DNA of 43,786 nt from Candidatus Pelagibacter sp. TMED118 (GTDB lineage Bacteria > Pseudomonadota > Alphaproteobacteria > Pelagibacterales > Pelagibacteraceae): NCBI GenBank assembly GCA_002170205.2, contig NHFT02000002.1, positions 48,946 to 92,731 of the forward strand, in the 5' to 3' direction. Positions within the stretch are counted from its first letter, which is position 1, and each line of letters opens with the position of its first letter. Position numbers and translations under genes: made by a program. This document shows, piece by piece, positions 16,400 to 26,849 of the stretch. The notes beneath the pieces are model-generated. The model worked only from the letters and a program-made list of their open reading frames with translations, did not search any database and was not told the origin of the DNA.

Positions 16400-17739
16400 A
16401 AAAAATTTTATTATTATTGTTATTTTTAATTTGTATTAAAAATACATCTTATGCATTAATCGAGGTTGATATTACGAGGGGTAATCTTAATCCACTACCA
16501 ATAGCTGTTTCACCTTTATTTTCCGACAACAATACAAATGATCAACTAAAAAAAAATTTAAAAATAGAAAACTTGGGAAAAAATATTTCTGAGGTAGTTG
16601 AAAATAATTTAAGAGTCACAGGTCTATTTAATCCACTAGACAAAAAAGCTTTTTTACAAAAACCTGACATAGCACATCTCAAACCAAGGTTTGAAGATTG
16701 GTCACTTATTAAATCTCAAGCTTTAATGACAGGACAGGTGAAATACGATGAAGGCAAACTAAGAGTAGAGTTCAGACTTTGGGATGTCTTGGCTGCCAAA
16801 GAAATGATGGCTTTAGCTTTTACAACAGTGCCAGATAATTGGAGAAGAATAGGCCATATAATTTCAGATAAGATATATGAGAGATTAACTGGAGAAAAAG
16901 GATATTTCGACACTAGAATAATTTATGTTGCTGAAGAGGGACCAAAAACAAAAAGAATAAAGAAGTTGGCTATAATGGACCAAGATAGTTACAACGTTAA
17001 ATATTTAACATTAGGAAACGAATTAGTTTTGACACCTAGATTTAATCCAACTAATCAGATGGTAACCTATCTTTCGTATTTTAAAAATTTACCAAGAGTT
17101 TATTTATTAGATATAGAAACTGGAATACAAGAAGTTGTTGGTGATTTTCCTGGCATGACATTCGCACCACGATTTTCACCTGATGGAAAAAAAATAATTA
17201 TGAGTTTTGCTCAAGATGGAAATTCAGATATCTATACAATGGATCTCGAGAATAGAATTGTCGAGAGAATTACAAACCATCCATCAATTGATACTTCCCC
17301 GTCTTTTTCTCCAGACGGAAACTTTATTACATTTAATTCTGACAGAAGTGGTTTTCAACAAATTTATGTTATGAAATCCGATGGAACAAAAGTCAAAAGA
17401 ATTTCTTTTGGGAAAGGATTATATGGGACCCCAGTTTGGTCTCCTAGAGGAGATCTCATAGCATTTACAAAACTTCATAAAGGAAAATTTTACATAGGCG
17501 TAATGAGAACCGACGGATCAGGTGAAAGATTATTAACAGAAAATTATTATCAAGAGGCTCCCTCCTGGTCGCCAAATGGAAGGGTCCTGATATTTTACCG
17601 CGAAACAAAATCAAATAATGAAGGAGAAGGATTTTCAGCAAAACTTTGGTCGATAGATCTAACTGGTTATAATGAAAGACAAGTATCCACTGAAACCGAT
17701 GGATCCGACCCGTCCTGGTCATCATTATTAACAAAATAA
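16396..17739 (+). CDS. tolB: Tol-Pal system beta-propeller protein TolB
   Basis: 447 residues with a cleavable signal peptide ([20 protein letters not shown]), an N-terminal domain to about residue 170, then a beta-propeller. Repeated propeller motifs of the form [24 protein letters not shown] and WSPNGRVL mark successive blades. It is periplasmic and binds Pal and TolA. A 4-nt overlap couples it to tolA; a 104-bp gap before pal carries a candidate promoter. Confidence 0.97.
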   Translation: MKKILLLLLFLICIKNTSYALIEVDITRGNLNPLPIAVSPLFSDNNTNDQLKKNLKIENLGKNISEVVENNLRVTGLFNPLDKKAFLQKPDIAHLKPRFEDWSLIKSQALMTGQVKYDEGKLRVEFRLWDVLAAKEMMALAFTTVPDNWRRIGHIISDKIYERLTGEKGYFDTRIIYVAEEGPKTKRIKKLAIMDQDSYNVKYLTLGNELVLTPRFNPTNQMVTYLSYFKNLPRVYLLDIETGIQEVVGDFPGMTFAPRFSPDGKKIIMSFAQDGNSDIYTMDLENRIVERITNHPSIDTSPSFSPDGNFITFNSDRSGFQQIYVMKSDGTKVKRISFGKGLYGTPVWSPRGDLIAFTKLHKGKFYIGVMRTDGSGERLLTENYYQEAPSWSPNGRVLIFYRETKSNNEGEGFSAKLWSIDLTGYNERQVSTETDGSDPSWSSLLTK

Positions 17740-17774
17740 TCCCAAATTAGTCATAAAATACGATTTAAAAACCA

Positions 17775-17803
17775 TTGATTTTTATGCTTGAAAGATCTAT
17801 TTA
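17775..17803 (+). promoter_or_regulatory. Candidate promoter for pal
   Basis: TTGATT (17775-17780) and TATTTA (17798-17803) are separated by 17 bp, about 40 bp before the pal ATG, which also has a good AAGGAG ribosome-binding site at 17834-17839. This would allow pal, an abundant lipoprotein, to be made in excess of the rest of the operon. AT-rich sequence makes chance matches common. Confidence 0.4.
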
Positions 17804-17843
17804 GTTGTGAAAAAGTTCAAATTAGAATTAATTAAGGAGCACT

Positions 17844-18326
17844 ATGATATCTAACAGAATTTTAAAAAATATTTTTTTAGCTTTCTTTTTTAGCTTAGTT
17901 TTGTCTGCATGCGCTACTCAGACAAAAAAAGTAGATTCACAAATTGAAAGCGATGTTTACTCAGGAACCGATACAGTTGAATATTTAGCTAGCGGTGTTC
18001 CAGATAGAGTTTTCTTTGCTACAAACGAATCTTCACTTACCACAGCATCAAGGGACACTTTAAGAAAACAAGCTTCATGGTTAAGAAAAAATTCAAATAT
18101 AAATATCGTACTAGAAGGCCATGCAGATGAAAGAGGTACAAGAGAATATAACCTTGCTTTAGGTGAAAGAAGAGCAAATGCAGCGAAAGATTATCTTTTA
18201 ACGTATGGTATATCTTCAGATAGGATTTCAGTAATAAGTTACGGTAAAGAAAGACCCGTTGACTCAGGATCCAATCCATTAGCTTGGTCAAAAAATAGAA
18301 GATCAGTATCAGTTAAGGCAAATTAA
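17844..18326 (+). CDS. pal: Peptidoglycan-associated lipoprotein Pal
   Basis: 160 residues. A lipoprotein signal with lipobox LSAC places the acylated cysteine at residue 23. The OmpA-like peptidoglycan-binding domain covers about 55-158, with the GHADERGTREYN motif holding the Asp and downstream Arg that bind diaminopimelate. It anchors the outer membrane to peptidoglycan and is moved by Tol at division. It is followed by a clear terminator. Confidence 0.97.
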   Translation: MISNRILKNIFLAFFFSLVLSACATQTKKVDSQIESDVYSGTDTVEYLASGVPDRVFFATNESSLTTASRDTLRKQASWLRKNSNINIVLEGHADERGTREYNLALGERRANAAKDYLLTYGISSDRISVISYGKERPVDSGSNPLAWSKNRRSVSVKAN

Positions 18327-18340
18327 ATAATTTTTTTACA

Positions 18341-18375
18341 AAGACCCTGGTTAGATCAACCAGGGTCTTTTTTTT
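18341..18375 (+). terminator. Rho-independent terminator after pal
   Basis: A perfect 10-bp stem (AAGACCCTGG with CCAGGGTCTT) around a 9-nt loop (18351-18359) runs into a T-tract ending at 18375. It lies 14 nt after the pal stop. It is the only convincing intrinsic terminator I found in the window, and separates cpoB from pal. Confidence 0.92.
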
Positions 18376-18402
18376 GCCATTTTTATTCTTACAAATGAAA
18401 TA

Positions 18403-19398
18403 ATGTTTAAAAAGAATATTAAAATAATAATTAATGTAATATTTTTTATTATCGCGAATATGTCATCGGTTTCGAGTGAAAATCATAATATTAATGAAAT
18501 TTTAGAATTAATTCAGTCTGATATAAAAACTTTAGAAAGAGCTGTCTATGCTGAAAAAATAGACAATAACTCTGGTAAGATTTTTTCAGAAACAAACCTA
18601 GACGAAAATTCTGAGGATGTTTTAACTAGGCATTTGTTAAAACTATCTGAAATTGAGACACAATTTCAAAACTTAACGAACAGGTTTGAGGAAATAAATT
18701 TTAAAATAGATAAACTGTCAACTAGAATGTCAAAGGTTCAAGCAGATAACCAATTGAGATTACAGCAAATAGAAAAAAGAATAAATAAAAATTTAAGTGA
18801 AGAAACTAAAAAAATTACTTCGATTAAAAAAAGCGATGGAAATAAAATTCTTCCTGGATCAAGTGAGCCTCAAGATCTTGGATCAATAACTTATAAAGAT
18901 ATGGAAAGTCAAACTGATGATCAACAAATACAGTCGATCGATACAACTGCGTCTATTGTGACCGAAAATTTTATAGCGGATGAAAAAATATTACCTGAAA
19001 CCTCTCCAACAAAACAATACGAGTTTGCAACAAGTTTTTTAAAGGTTGGGGACTATAATACTGCTGAAAGAGCATTTAGAGAATTTGTGTTGACTAACTC
19101 AAGTCATAGTTTGGCAGGTAATGCACAATATTGGTACGCAGAAACTTTCAGAATAAGGCAATTATACACTGACGCAGCTTCTGCTTATTTAGAAGGTTAT
19201 CAGAATTACCCAAAAAGTGATAAAGCACCTATAAATTTACTCAAACTTGGCGTATCTTTAGTTCAAATTGGTGAAAAAGATCAAGGATGTCTCATGATTG
19301 CAGGAGTGAAAAAACAATATCCAGATGCAAAGGACTCTGTAATTCAAAAAGCTAAATATGAGGAAAAAAAGTTTGAGTGCAAAAAAAATAAATCATAA
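18403..19398 (+). CDS. cpoB: Tol-Pal accessory protein CpoB (YbgF)
   Basis: 331-residue periplasmic protein with a probable signal peptide (hydrophobic residues 7-22), a coiled-coil region around residues 70-135 that trimerises in homologues, a low-complexity linker, and TPR repeats from about 205 with QYEFATSFLKVGDYNTAERA and NAQYWYAETFR. In E. coli it links Tol activity to peptidoglycan synthesis by PBP1B. It follows the pal terminator by 27 bp, so it needs read-through or its own promoter. Its 3' end overlaps tilS by up to 41 nt. Confidence 0.88.
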   Translation: MFKKNIKIIINVIFFIIANMSSVSSENHNINEILELIQSDIKTLERAVYAEKIDNNSGKIFSETNLDENSEDVLTRHLLKLSEIETQFQNLTNRFEEINFKIDKLSTRMSKVQADNQLRLQQIEKRINKNLSEETKKITSIKKSDGNKILPGSSEPQDLGSITYKDMESQTDDQQIQSIDTTASIVTENFIADEKILPETSPTKQYEFATSFLKVGDYNTAERAFREFVLTNSSHSLAGNAQYWYAETFRIRQLYTDAASAYLEGYQNYPKSDKAPINLLKLGVSLVQIGEKDQGCLMIAGVKKQYPDAKDSVIQKAKYEEKKFECKKNKS

Positions 19399-20401
19399 AA
19401 ATATTCTTTTTAAATTATCAAACAAAAAAATCTTAAAAGTATATAAAAAGTTTGAGAAAAAATTTGCAACCTTAAAGTTATCTAATAAAACAATCGCAGC
19501 CGCTATTTCAGGTGGACCAGATAGTAATGCACTAGCATTTTTGATCAAATGTATAAGCTTAAAAAAAAATTTTGATGTTGAGTTCTATCACGTTAACCAT
19601 GGTTTAAGAAGTACATCTTCTAAAGAAGCAAAAATATTACAAAAAAAATTAAAAAATTTTAATATAAAAATCAAAATTCTTAAATGGAATGGAAAAAAAC
19701 CACATAAAAATGTTCAGTCTGAAGCTAGGAAAATAAGATATAAACTGATGTTTGAAGAGATGAAAAAACAAAAAATTGAAAATATTTTTCTCGCACATAC
19801 CAAAAACGATTTAATAGAAAACTTTTTTTTAAGATTGACCAGAGGCTCTGGATCAGAGGGATTGGTATCATTTGCAAATTTTTCCACTGTTACCGAGGGT
19901 TTTACTGTCATAAGACCTTTACTAAATATCAATAAATCTGAGCTAATATATATTTCAAAGAAAGTTTTTAATTTTTATATAAACGATGTTTCAAATTTAA
20001 ACGAAACATTTAAAAGAGTAAGATTTAGACGCATAATACAGGATGTTAAAAATGAGGGCCTAAATGTAAAAAAATTAAATCAAACTATTGAAAACCTATC
20101 TACAACAAATAAAGCAATAAAATTTTATGTTAATCAAAATATACTGCATAATACAAATTTGAAAACAAATAAAAAACATGTAATACTTTCAAAGCTTTTT
20201 TTTGAAAAACCGTACGAAATTATTTTTCGATCTTTTTCTGAAATTTTAAGAATAATCGGTGATAATTATTACCCACCCCGTGGAAAAAAATTATCTCATG
20301 CCATCAATCTCATTCAAAATAAAAGCTTTAGAAAGACTACTTTAGGAAGATGCGTAATTGAGAAATCTCAAGATTCTGTATTAATTTATAAAGAATATTA
20401 A
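19358..20401 (+). CDS. tilS: tRNA(Ile)-lysidine synthase TilS
   Basis: ATP-dependent enzyme attaching lysine to C34 of the tRNA-Ile that reads AUA, needed to stop it reading AUG. The PP-loop SGGPDS is at residues 51-56, followed by YHVNHGLR and the AHTKNDLIENFFLRLTRGSG block. 347 residues is shorter than E. coli TilS (432), the C-terminal domain being reduced. The frame opens at ATG 19358 inside cpoB; a TTG at 19373 is an alternative start with a smaller overlap. Confidence 0.92.
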   Translation: MRKKSLSAKKINHKNILFKLSNKKILKVYKKFEKKFATLKLSNKTIAAAISGGPDSNALAFLIKCISLKKNFDVEFYHVNHGLRSTSSKEAKILQKKLKNFNIKIKILKWNGKKPHKNVQSEARKIRYKLMFEEMKKQKIENIFLAHTKNDLIENFFLRLTRGSGSEGLVSFANFSTVTEGFTVIRPLLNINKSELIYISKKVFNFYINDVSNLNETFKRVRFRRIIQDVKNEGLNVKKLNQTIENLSTTNKAIKFYVNQNILHNTNLKTNKKHVILSKLFFEKPYEIIFRSFSEILRIIGDNYYPPRGKKLSHAINLIQNKSFRKTTLGRCVIEKSQDSVLIYKEY

Positions 20402-20465
20402 AAAAAAACCTAAAAATGTATATTTTGCCACTTGTTAAATGTACAATAACGCTTATTTTAGATCT

Positions 20466-22358
20466 ATGAACTTTAAAAATCTTGCGATGTGGGCTGTGAT
20501 AATTGTCTTGACTATAGGTCTTTATAACATGTTCAAGAACCCTCAAAGATCAATAAATCAGAACAATACGATTATTTTTTCTGAGTTTTTGAAAGAAGTT
20601 GAAAACGGAAGAGTGGTTCAGGTGCAAATTCAAGGTAATAACATTGAGGGGATATTATCTGATGGAAAAAATTTTAAAACATATTCTCCAAACGACCCAA
20701 ACCTGATACAGAAATTGACAGAAAAAGGAATTAGCATTTCGGCAGCTCCAACTGATGAAAAAATGCCATCACTGTTTGGGGTATTGTTATCATGGTTTCC
20801 AATGTTACTGTTAATCGCAGTCTGGATTTTTTTTATGAGACAAATGCAGGGCGGAAAAGGTGGCGCCATGGGATTTGGACGATCAAAAGCCAAAATGATG
20901 AACGAGATTAAGGGTAAAGTAACTTTCAATGATGTTGCAGGTGTAGAGGAAGCTAAAGAAGAAGTAGAAGAAGTAGTAGAATTTTTAAAAGATCCAAAAA
21001 GATTTAGCAGGCTTGGTGGTAAAATTCCTAGGGGTTGTCTTTTAGTCGGTCCACCGGGAACAGGGAAAACTTTACTGGCTAGAGCAATTGCGGGTGAAGC
21101 AGGTGTGCCGTTCTTTACAATTTCTGGATCCGATTTTGTTGAAATGTTTGTTGGTGTTGGAGCTTCAAGAGTAAGAGATATGTTTGAGCAAGGAAAAAAG
21201 CATTCTCCGTGTATTATTTTTATAGATGAAATTGATGCTGTGGGTAGAAGCAGAGGAGCAGGATTAGGCGGCGGAAATGACGAAAGAGAACAGACTTTAA
21301 ACCAATTATTAGTTGAGATGGACGGTTTCGATACCAACGAAGGTGTTATTATAATAGCAGCTACTAACAGACCTGATGTATTAGATCCTGCACTACTTAG
21401 ACCAGGAAGATTTGATAGACAAGTGGTTGTTTCTTTGCCAGATATTATAGGAAGAGAAAAAATTTTAAAAGTCCATAGTAAAAAAATATCAATGACGCCA
21501 GATATAAATTTAAGAACTATTGCAAGAGGAACACCTGGTTTCTCAGGCGCAGATTTAGCAAATCTTGTTAATGAAGCTGCTTTGTTAGCAGCTAGGAAAA
21601 ATAAGAGAATTGTTACCTATCAGGAATTTGAGGAAGCTAAAGACAAAGTAATGATGGGAGCTGAAAGAAGATCTATGGTTATGACAGAGGATGAAAAAAA
21701 ACTCACTGCTTATCATGAGGCAGGCCATGCGATTGTAACTATTAATGAAAAAGCAGCATACCCAATACATAAAGCTACTATTATTCCAAGAGGAAGAGCT
21801 TTAGGTATGGTAATGCAATTACCAGAAAAGGACGAAGTATCTCAAACAAGAGAACAGCTACACGCACAAATGGCTATTGCAATGGGTGGAAGAGTAGCCG
21901 AGGAGCTTATCTTTGGTGATGAGAAAGTAACAACTGGTGCTGTAAGTGATATAGAGCAAGCAACAAAAAGAGCAAGAGCCATGGTAATGAGAGCTGGATT
22001 AAGTAAAGAACTAGGTCCAATTGCTTATGGTGAAAATGAGGAAGAAGTATTTTTAGGAAGATCCGTCGCAAGACAACAAAACATGTCAGAAGAAACTGCA
22101 AAAAAAGTAGACTCGGAAATAAAAAAATTTGTTGAACAAGGCTACGATAGAGCAAAAAGTGTTTTAACTGAAAAAATAGAAGATTTGCATAAAATTGCAA
22201 AAGCACTTTTAACCTACGAAACACTAACTGGAGAAGAAATTGAGGATATTGTTAATAAAAATGTCTATCCTTCAAATAAAGAGGATCTAAAGGTTGAAGA
22301 AAATGACCAAGATTCTGCACTAGGATCAATTGGATTAAAACCAAAGATAGTTCATTAA
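20466..22358 (+). CDS. ftsH: ATP-dependent zinc metalloprotease FtsH
   Basis: Membrane-bound AAA+ protease degrading unneeded membrane proteins and short-lived cytosolic regulators such as RpoH. Two N-terminal membrane helices (about 5-20 and 101-119) flank a periplasmic part. Walker A GPPGTGKT begins near residue 195, followed by [11 protein letters not shown] (Walker B), the second region of homology near [19 protein letters not shown], and the zinc site HEAGH near 417. An in-frame ATG at 20439 exists, but family proteins begin close to MNFKNLAMW, so 20466 is preferred. TilS-FtsH order is common in proteobacteria. Confidence 0.96.
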   Translation: MNFKNLAMWAVIIVLTIGLYNMFKNPQRSINQNNTIIFSEFLKEVENGRVVQVQIQGNNIEGILSDGKNFKTYSPNDPNLIQKLTEKGISISAAPTDEKMPSLFGVLLSWFPMLLLIAVWIFFMRQMQGGKGGAMGFGRSKAKMMNEIKGKVTFNDVAGVEEAKEEVEEVVEFLKDPKRFSRLGGKIPRGCLLVGPPGTGKTLLARAIAGEAGVPFFTISGSDFVEMFVGVGASRVRDMFEQGKKHSPCIIFIDEIDAVGRSRGAGLGGGNDEREQTLNQLLVEMDGFDTNEGVIIIAATNRPDVLDPALLRPGRFDRQVVVSLPDIIGREKILKVHSKKISMTPDINLRTIARGTPGFSGADLANLVNEAALLAARKNKRIVTYQEFEEAKDKVMMGAERRSMVMTEDEKKLTAYHEAGHAIVTINEKAAYPIHKATIIPRGRALGMVMQLPEKDEVSQTREQLHAQMAIAMGGRVAEELIFGDEKVTTGAVSDIEQATKRARAMVMRAGLSKELGPIAYGENEEEVFLGRSVARQQNMSEETAKKVDSEIKKFVEQGYDRAKSVLTEKIEDLHKIAKALLTYETLTGEEIEDIVNKNVYPSNKEDLKVEENDQDSALGSIGLKPKIVH

Positions 22359-22362
22359 TTTG

Positions 22363-23412
22363 ATGAAAAAATATTACACTAGGGCGTGTAATTTTTTTTA
22401 CGGTAAAACTTCTAGAAATCTAGTATTAAAAAAACTTTCTCTACCTTTAAGCGGGAATAACAACATATCTTTTGATACAATTGAAATTATATCAAGAAAA
22501 TCAATTAATAAAATTAAAGTTAAAGATTTAAAAAAAATTAGTAAAAAGCAAAGACAGAAAATCTATTTAGATATAAAAAATTTAGTAAAAAAAAAAAAAA
22601 TAAAAAATTTAAAGTTTAATAATTTGCCAATTTTAATGGGTATTTTAAATTTAACACCTGACAGTTTTTCTGATGGCGGAAAATATAATAAAAAAAATAT
22701 TGGATATCGCCATGCAAAAAAATTAATTAAAGATGGATGTTCTATTTTAGATATAGGAGGTGAGTCTACTCGGCCTGGGTCAAAAGAAATTAGCACTTCT
22801 AAAGAGTGGAATAGGATTTCGTCTGTAATAAAAAGAGTCAAAGATTTAAAAACTTTTATTTCTTTGGATACAAGGAAAAGCATCGTTATGAAGAAAGGGA
22901 TATCAAATAAAATTAATTTAATTAATGATGTTTCTGGACTTGGGTACGATAATAATACAATTAACGTTTTAAAAAAAACAAAAATACCTTTTGTTATTCA
23001 TCACATGAAAGGAAATCCATCGAATATGCAAAATAATCCAAAATATAAAAATGTGCTTTTAGATATTTATGATTTTTTTGAACAAAAAATTAATTATATA
23101 AGATCGCATGGAATTAAACATAATAATATAATTTTAGATCCTGGCATAGGTTTCGGTAAAAATTTGAAACATAATATTACCTTAATTCGAAATATTTCTA
23201 TTTTTCACTCGCTTGGTTTTCCTATAATGTTAGGAACATCAAGAAAAAAATTTATAAAAGAATTATCTGGTGTAAACGATAGCAATATGAGATTAGGAGG
23301 AACAATTTCGTCTAATTTATACGCTTTAATGCACGGAGTGCAAATTTTAAGAATACATGATGTTAACGAGGTTAATCAAAGTATAAAAGTTTTCAAATCC
23401 TTAAATTTTTAA
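22363..23412 (+). CDS. folP: Dihydropteroate synthase
   Basis: Condenses p-aminobenzoate with hydroxymethyl-dihydropterin diphosphate in folate synthesis. The TIM-barrel core begins near residue 85 with LMGILNLTPDSFSDGG, followed by GESTRPGS, INDVSG, IHHMKGNP, DPGIGFGK and LGTSRKKFI. The first ~80 residues form an extension with a LPLSGNNNISFDTIEII segment, a feature I associate with alphaproteobacterial FolP. A run of 14 A at 22587-22600 encodes lysines and remains in frame. It starts 4 nt after ftsH and is followed by glmM within 1-2 nt. Confidence 0.94.
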   Translation: MKKYYTRACNFFYGKTSRNLVLKKLSLPLSGNNNISFDTIEIISRKSINKIKVKDLKKISKKQRQKIYLDIKNLVKKKKIKNLKFNNLPILMGILNLTPDSFSDGGKYNKKNIGYRHAKKLIKDGCSILDIGGESTRPGSKEISTSKEWNRISSVIKRVKDLKTFISLDTRKSIVMKKGISNKINLINDVSGLGYDNNTINVLKKTKIPFVIHHMKGNPSNMQNNPKYKNVLLDIYDFFEQKINYIRSHGIKHNNIILDPGIGFGKNLKHNITLIRNISIFHSLGFPIMLGTSRKKFIKELSGVNDSNMRLGGTISSNLYALMHGVQILRIHDVNEVNQSIKVFKSLNF

Positions 23413-23413
23413 T

Positions 23414-24745
23414 ATGATAAAAAAATACTTTGGAACAGATGGAATTAGAGGAAAAGTAAATAAGGATAAAATAAATGGTGAGATGTTTTTTAAATTTGGT
23501 TTGGCAGCAGGTACATATTTTAAAAACCTAAAAAAAAAAAAACAAACTGCAATAATTGCAAAAGATACCAGATTATCTGGATACACTTTAGAGCCAGCCT
23601 TAGTATCTGGGCTAACTTCAGCAGGAATGCATGTTTTTACGCTTGGCCCTTTGCCTACAAATGGTTTAGCAATGCTGACAAAAAAAATGAATGCAAACAT
23701 GGGAATTATGATAACTGCTTCTCATAATCCTTTTTATGATAATGGATTAAAATTATTTGGGCCAAACGGTTTAAAATTGTCAGATAATATAGAAAAAAAA
23801 ATTGAAAAATTGATTGACTCTACTATTGAAGAGAATCTTTCAGATCCAAGAAATCTTGGTAGGGTTAAGAGATTAGAGGATGCAAATACAGATTATATAA
23901 AAATTTTAAAAAGTAATTTTCCTCGGGACTTTAATCTTAAGGGTATGAAAATTGCTATAGACTGTGCAAACGGAGCGGGTTACAGGTCAGGACCTTTGCT
24001 ACTGAAAAGTTTAGGTGCAATAGTTTATCAGTATGGAACTTCTCCAAATGGATATAATATAAATCATGAATGCGGTTCAACATTTCCTAACAAAATTAAA
24101 AATTTAGTAAAAAAACATAAAGCAAACATAGGAATATCCCTTGATGGTGATGCAGATAGGATCATTATATGCGATGAAAAAGGTAAAATTATTGACGGGG
24201 ACCAAATAATTGCAATGTTAGCATGTAGGTGGAAGAGGAAAAAGATCCTAAGGGGTGGTGTAATAGGTACATTAATGTCAAATTATGGATTGGAAAAGTA
24301 CTTTAAAAAGCAAAAAATAAAATTTATCAGAGCAAATGTAGGGGATAGGTATGTAAAGGAAAAAATGAAAAAAAATAATTTTAATCTAGGCGGCGAACAG
24401 TCAGGACATATTATTTTAGGTAAATTTGCGACTACGGGAGATGGTTTACTTGTTGCGCTTGAAATCTTGTTTTCATTAAGGAAGGGAAAAAAAGCTAGCG
24501 AATTATTCAATATATTTAGATCAACACCACAAATTTTAAAAAATATCAAAGTAAAAGATAAATCAATAATCGACTCCGATAAATGCAAATTAGCTATTAA
24601 AAAATCAATTCAGCTTATAAAAAATCAAGGCAGAATGCTAGTACGAAAATCTGGGACTGAGTCTAAAATTAGAATTATGGGAGAGTCTAGAAATATTCCT
24701 CTACTTAAAAATTGTATTAATATTGTAAAAAAATCTATAATATAA
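23414..24745 (+). CDS. glmM: Phosphoglucosamine mutase
   Basis: Converts glucosamine-6-phosphate to glucosamine-1-phosphate for UDP-GlcNAc, peptidoglycan and lipid A. 443 residues with the N-terminal YFGTDGIRGKV, phosphoserine loop TASHNP (Ser103), metal-binding DGDADR, substrate loop GGEQSGH and the C-terminal phosphate-binding RKSGTESKIRIM. folP-glmM adjacency is conserved in many bacteria. A 13-A run at 23530-23542 is in frame. Confidence 0.97.
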   Translation: MIKKYFGTDGIRGKVNKDKINGEMFFKFGLAAGTYFKNLKKKKQTAIIAKDTRLSGYTLEPALVSGLTSAGMHVFTLGPLPTNGLAMLTKKMNANMGIMITASHNPFYDNGLKLFGPNGLKLSDNIEKKIEKLIDSTIEENLSDPRNLGRVKRLEDANTDYIKILKSNFPRDFNLKGMKIAIDCANGAGYRSGPLLLKSLGAIVYQYGTSPNGYNINHECGSTFPNKIKNLVKKHKANIGISLDGDADRIIICDEKGKIIDGDQIIAMLACRWKRKKILRGGVIGTLMSNYGLEKYFKKQKIKFIRANVGDRYVKEKMKKNNFNLGGEQSGHIILGKFATTGDGLLVALEILFSLRKGKKASELFNIFRSTPQILKNIKVKDKSIIDSDKCKLAIKKSIQLIKNQGRMLVRKSGTESKIRIMGESRNIPLLKNCINIVKKSII

Positions 24746-24747
24746 AA

Positions 24748-25560
24748 TTGAAACTTAAATCTAAAATATTAATTATAGCAGGGTCAGACTCATCTGGAGG
24801 AGCTGGTGTACAAGCAGATATAAAAACCGCAACAAGTCTGGGATCTTATGCAATGAGTGCTATAACAGCAATCACATCTCAAAATACAACTGGAATTTTA
24901 TCTATATCTAAAGTACCGATTAAACAAATTGAAAATCAAATTCAATTTACTTCAAAAGATATTAAACCTGACGCTGTTAAAATCGGAATGTTACACTCTG
25001 CAGAAGTAATAAAAAAAATTATAAAATGTTTAAATTATATAAAAGTAAAAAAAATTATATTAGACCCTGTAATGGTAGCAAAAGGAGGAACAAGACTTAT
25101 TGATAATAAGTCGATAAATATATTAAGAGCAAAATTAATGAATAAAGTAACTTTAATTACACCAAACATTCCTGAGGCAGAAATATTAAGCAAAACAAGA
25201 ATTACAAATGTTGATGATATGATTTTTTCTGGTAAAAAATTAATAGAGCTTGGTGCAAAAAATGTTCTAATAAAGGGTGGGCATTTAAATTCAAAACATA
25301 TTTTTGATGTTTATTTAAATAAAAAAGAATTAAAAATATTTAAAAGCATGAAAATAAATACAAAAAATACCCACGGAACTGGTTGCACGTTGTCAAGCGC
25401 CATAACTTCTTATTTTTCGTGTGGAAAAACATTAAAGAAATCTTGTGAAATGGCAATTAATTATGTTAACCATTCAATAAGAACTGGACCTAAATATGGG
25501 TTAGGTCACGGACCGATAAATCATGTTGAAATAACTAATATAAAAAAAAATTTTAAATGA
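24748..25560 (+). CDS. thiD: Hydroxymethylpyrimidine (phosphate) kinase ThiD
   Basis: Ribokinase-family enzyme phosphorylating HMP and HMP-P to HMP-PP, the substrate of ThiE. 270 residues: [20 protein letters not shown] at the N-terminus, [26 protein letters not shown] and the anion-hole [11 protein letters not shown] are diagnostic. It starts at TTG 24748, two bases after glmM, and its stop overlaps the purA start by 4 nt. No TPP riboswitch is evident, so control is probably with the operon. Confidence 0.95.
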   Translation: MKLKSKILIIAGSDSSGGAGVQADIKTATSLGSYAMSAITAITSQNTTGILSISKVPIKQIENQIQFTSKDIKPDAVKIGMLHSAEVIKKIIKCLNYIKVKKIILDPVMVAKGGTRLIDNKSINILRAKLMNKVTLITPNIPEAEILSKTRITNVDDMIFSGKKLIELGAKNVLIKGGHLNSKHIFDVYLNKKELKIFKSMKINTKNTHGTGCTLSSAITSYFSCGKTLKKSCEMAINYVNHSIRTGPKYGLGHGPINHVEITNIKKNFK

Positions 25561-26849
25561 AGAATGTAGTCGTTGTAGGATCTCAGTGGGGCGATGAAGG
25601 TAAGGGCAAAATCGTTGATTGGCTTTCAAGCGAGGCGGATGTTGTCATTAGATTTCAAGGTGGTCATAATGCAGGACATACATTAGTTGTTAATGGTGTG
25701 ACTTATAAATTAAGATTATTACCATCTGGTATTGTTAGAAAAAACAAAATCTCTATAATTGGAAATGGAGTAGTAATTGATCCATGGGCATTATTAGATG
25801 AGATAGAAGAGCTAAAATTAAAAGGCGTACATATAAATAATAAAAACTTAATCATTTCTGACTCAGCAAACTTAATTTTGCCGTTCCACAGAGAAATGGA
25901 TGAAATAAGGGAGGACTCAGCTGGTAAAGCTAAAATCGGAACAACTAGAAGAGGGATAGGACCAGCCTACGAAGATAAAGTTGGCAGAAGATCAATTAGA
26001 GTTATGGATCTGTTATCAGAAAAAAATTTAGACCATCGATTAGAAACAGTATTACTGCACCATAATGCGATCAGAAAAGGTCTTGGAAAAGATATTTACT
26101 ATAAAAATAAATTAAAAAAAGATCTATTGAAAATAGCTCCACAAATTTTGAAATATTCACAGCCTGTTTGGAAAAAAATTGATGGGTATAAAAAGTCTAG
26201 AAAAAAAATATTATTTGAGGGAGCACAAGGGGTATTATTAGACGTAGATCATGGAACATATCCTTTTGTGACCTCATCAAATACTGTTGCATCTTCAGCT
26301 GCAACCGGATCAGGGTGTGGAATGAATTCAATAAATTATGTTCTTGGAATTACAAAAGCATATACTACTCGCGTAGGCGAAGGACCTTTTCCAACAGAGC
26401 TTAAAGATAATGTCGGCGAATTGTTAGGTATAAGAGGTAAAGAATTTGGAACTGTTACAAGTAGAAAAAGACGATGTGGATGGTTTGATGGTGTATTAGT
26501 TAGACAGACAATTAAAATCTCGGGGATAGATGGTATAGCCTTAACTAAATTGGATGTACTAGATGAACTTGATAAAATAAAAATTTGCATTGCTTATGAA
26601 CTAAATGGAAAAAAAATTGACTATTTGCCAGCTGCTATGGATGATCAACTGAAAGTTAAGCCAATTTACAAGATATTTAAAGGTTGGAAATCTTCAACCA
26701 AGGGTATTAAAAAAATTGATGATCTTCCTAAAAATGCAATTACTTATATAAAAGAATTGGAAAAGTTTATTGAAACAAAAGTTTCTAGTGTATCAACAAG
26801 CCCAGAAAGAAATGATACAATTTTGATAGAGGATCCGTTTAAGATTTAA
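25557..26849 (+). CDS. purA: Adenylosuccinate synthetase
   Basis: GTP-dependent ligation of aspartate to IMP, the first committed step to AMP. 430 residues with the GTP-binding QWGDEGKGK (catalytic Asp13), [22 protein letters not shown], and [13 protein letters not shown]. It closes the folP-glmM-thiD-purA run and is convergent with rpoH; both stop codons lie in the same TTAA at 26846-26849. Confidence 0.98.
   Translation: MKNVVVVGSQWGDEGKGKIVDWLSSEADVVIRFQGGHNAGHTLVVNGVTYKLRLLPSGIVRKNKISIIGNGVVIDPWALLDEIEELKLKGVHINNKNLIISDSANLILPFHREMDEIREDSAGKAKIGTTRRGIGPAYEDKVGRRSIRVMDLLSEKNLDHRLETVLLHHNAIRKGLGKDIYYKNKLKKDLLKIAPQILKYSQPVWKKIDGYKKSRKKILFEGAQGVLLDVDHGTYPFVTSSNTVASSAATGSGCGMNSINYVLGITKAYTTRVGEGPFPTELKDNVGELLGIRGKEFGTVTSRKRRCGWFDGVLVRQTIKISGIDGIALTKLDVLDELDKIKICIAYELNGKKIDYLPAAMDDQLKVKPIYKIFKGWKSSTKGIKKIDDLPKNAITYIKELEKFIETKVSSVSTSPERNDTILIEDPFKI

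Noticed and set aside
20439..20465. Upstream in-frame ATG of ftsH
   Set aside because: FtsH proteins begin near MNFKNLAMW; the extra nine residues are unlike the family. It cannot be fully excluded.
20630..21337. 235-codon antisense open frame across ftsH
   Set aside because: It is a shadow of a strongly conserved coding region, with Ser/Pro-rich sequence arising from the opposite strand and no family resemblance.
24746..24747. TPP riboswitch for thiD (and likewise for thiE)
   Set aside because: thiD follows glmM by 2 nt and thiE overlaps fba, so there is no leader to hold one.
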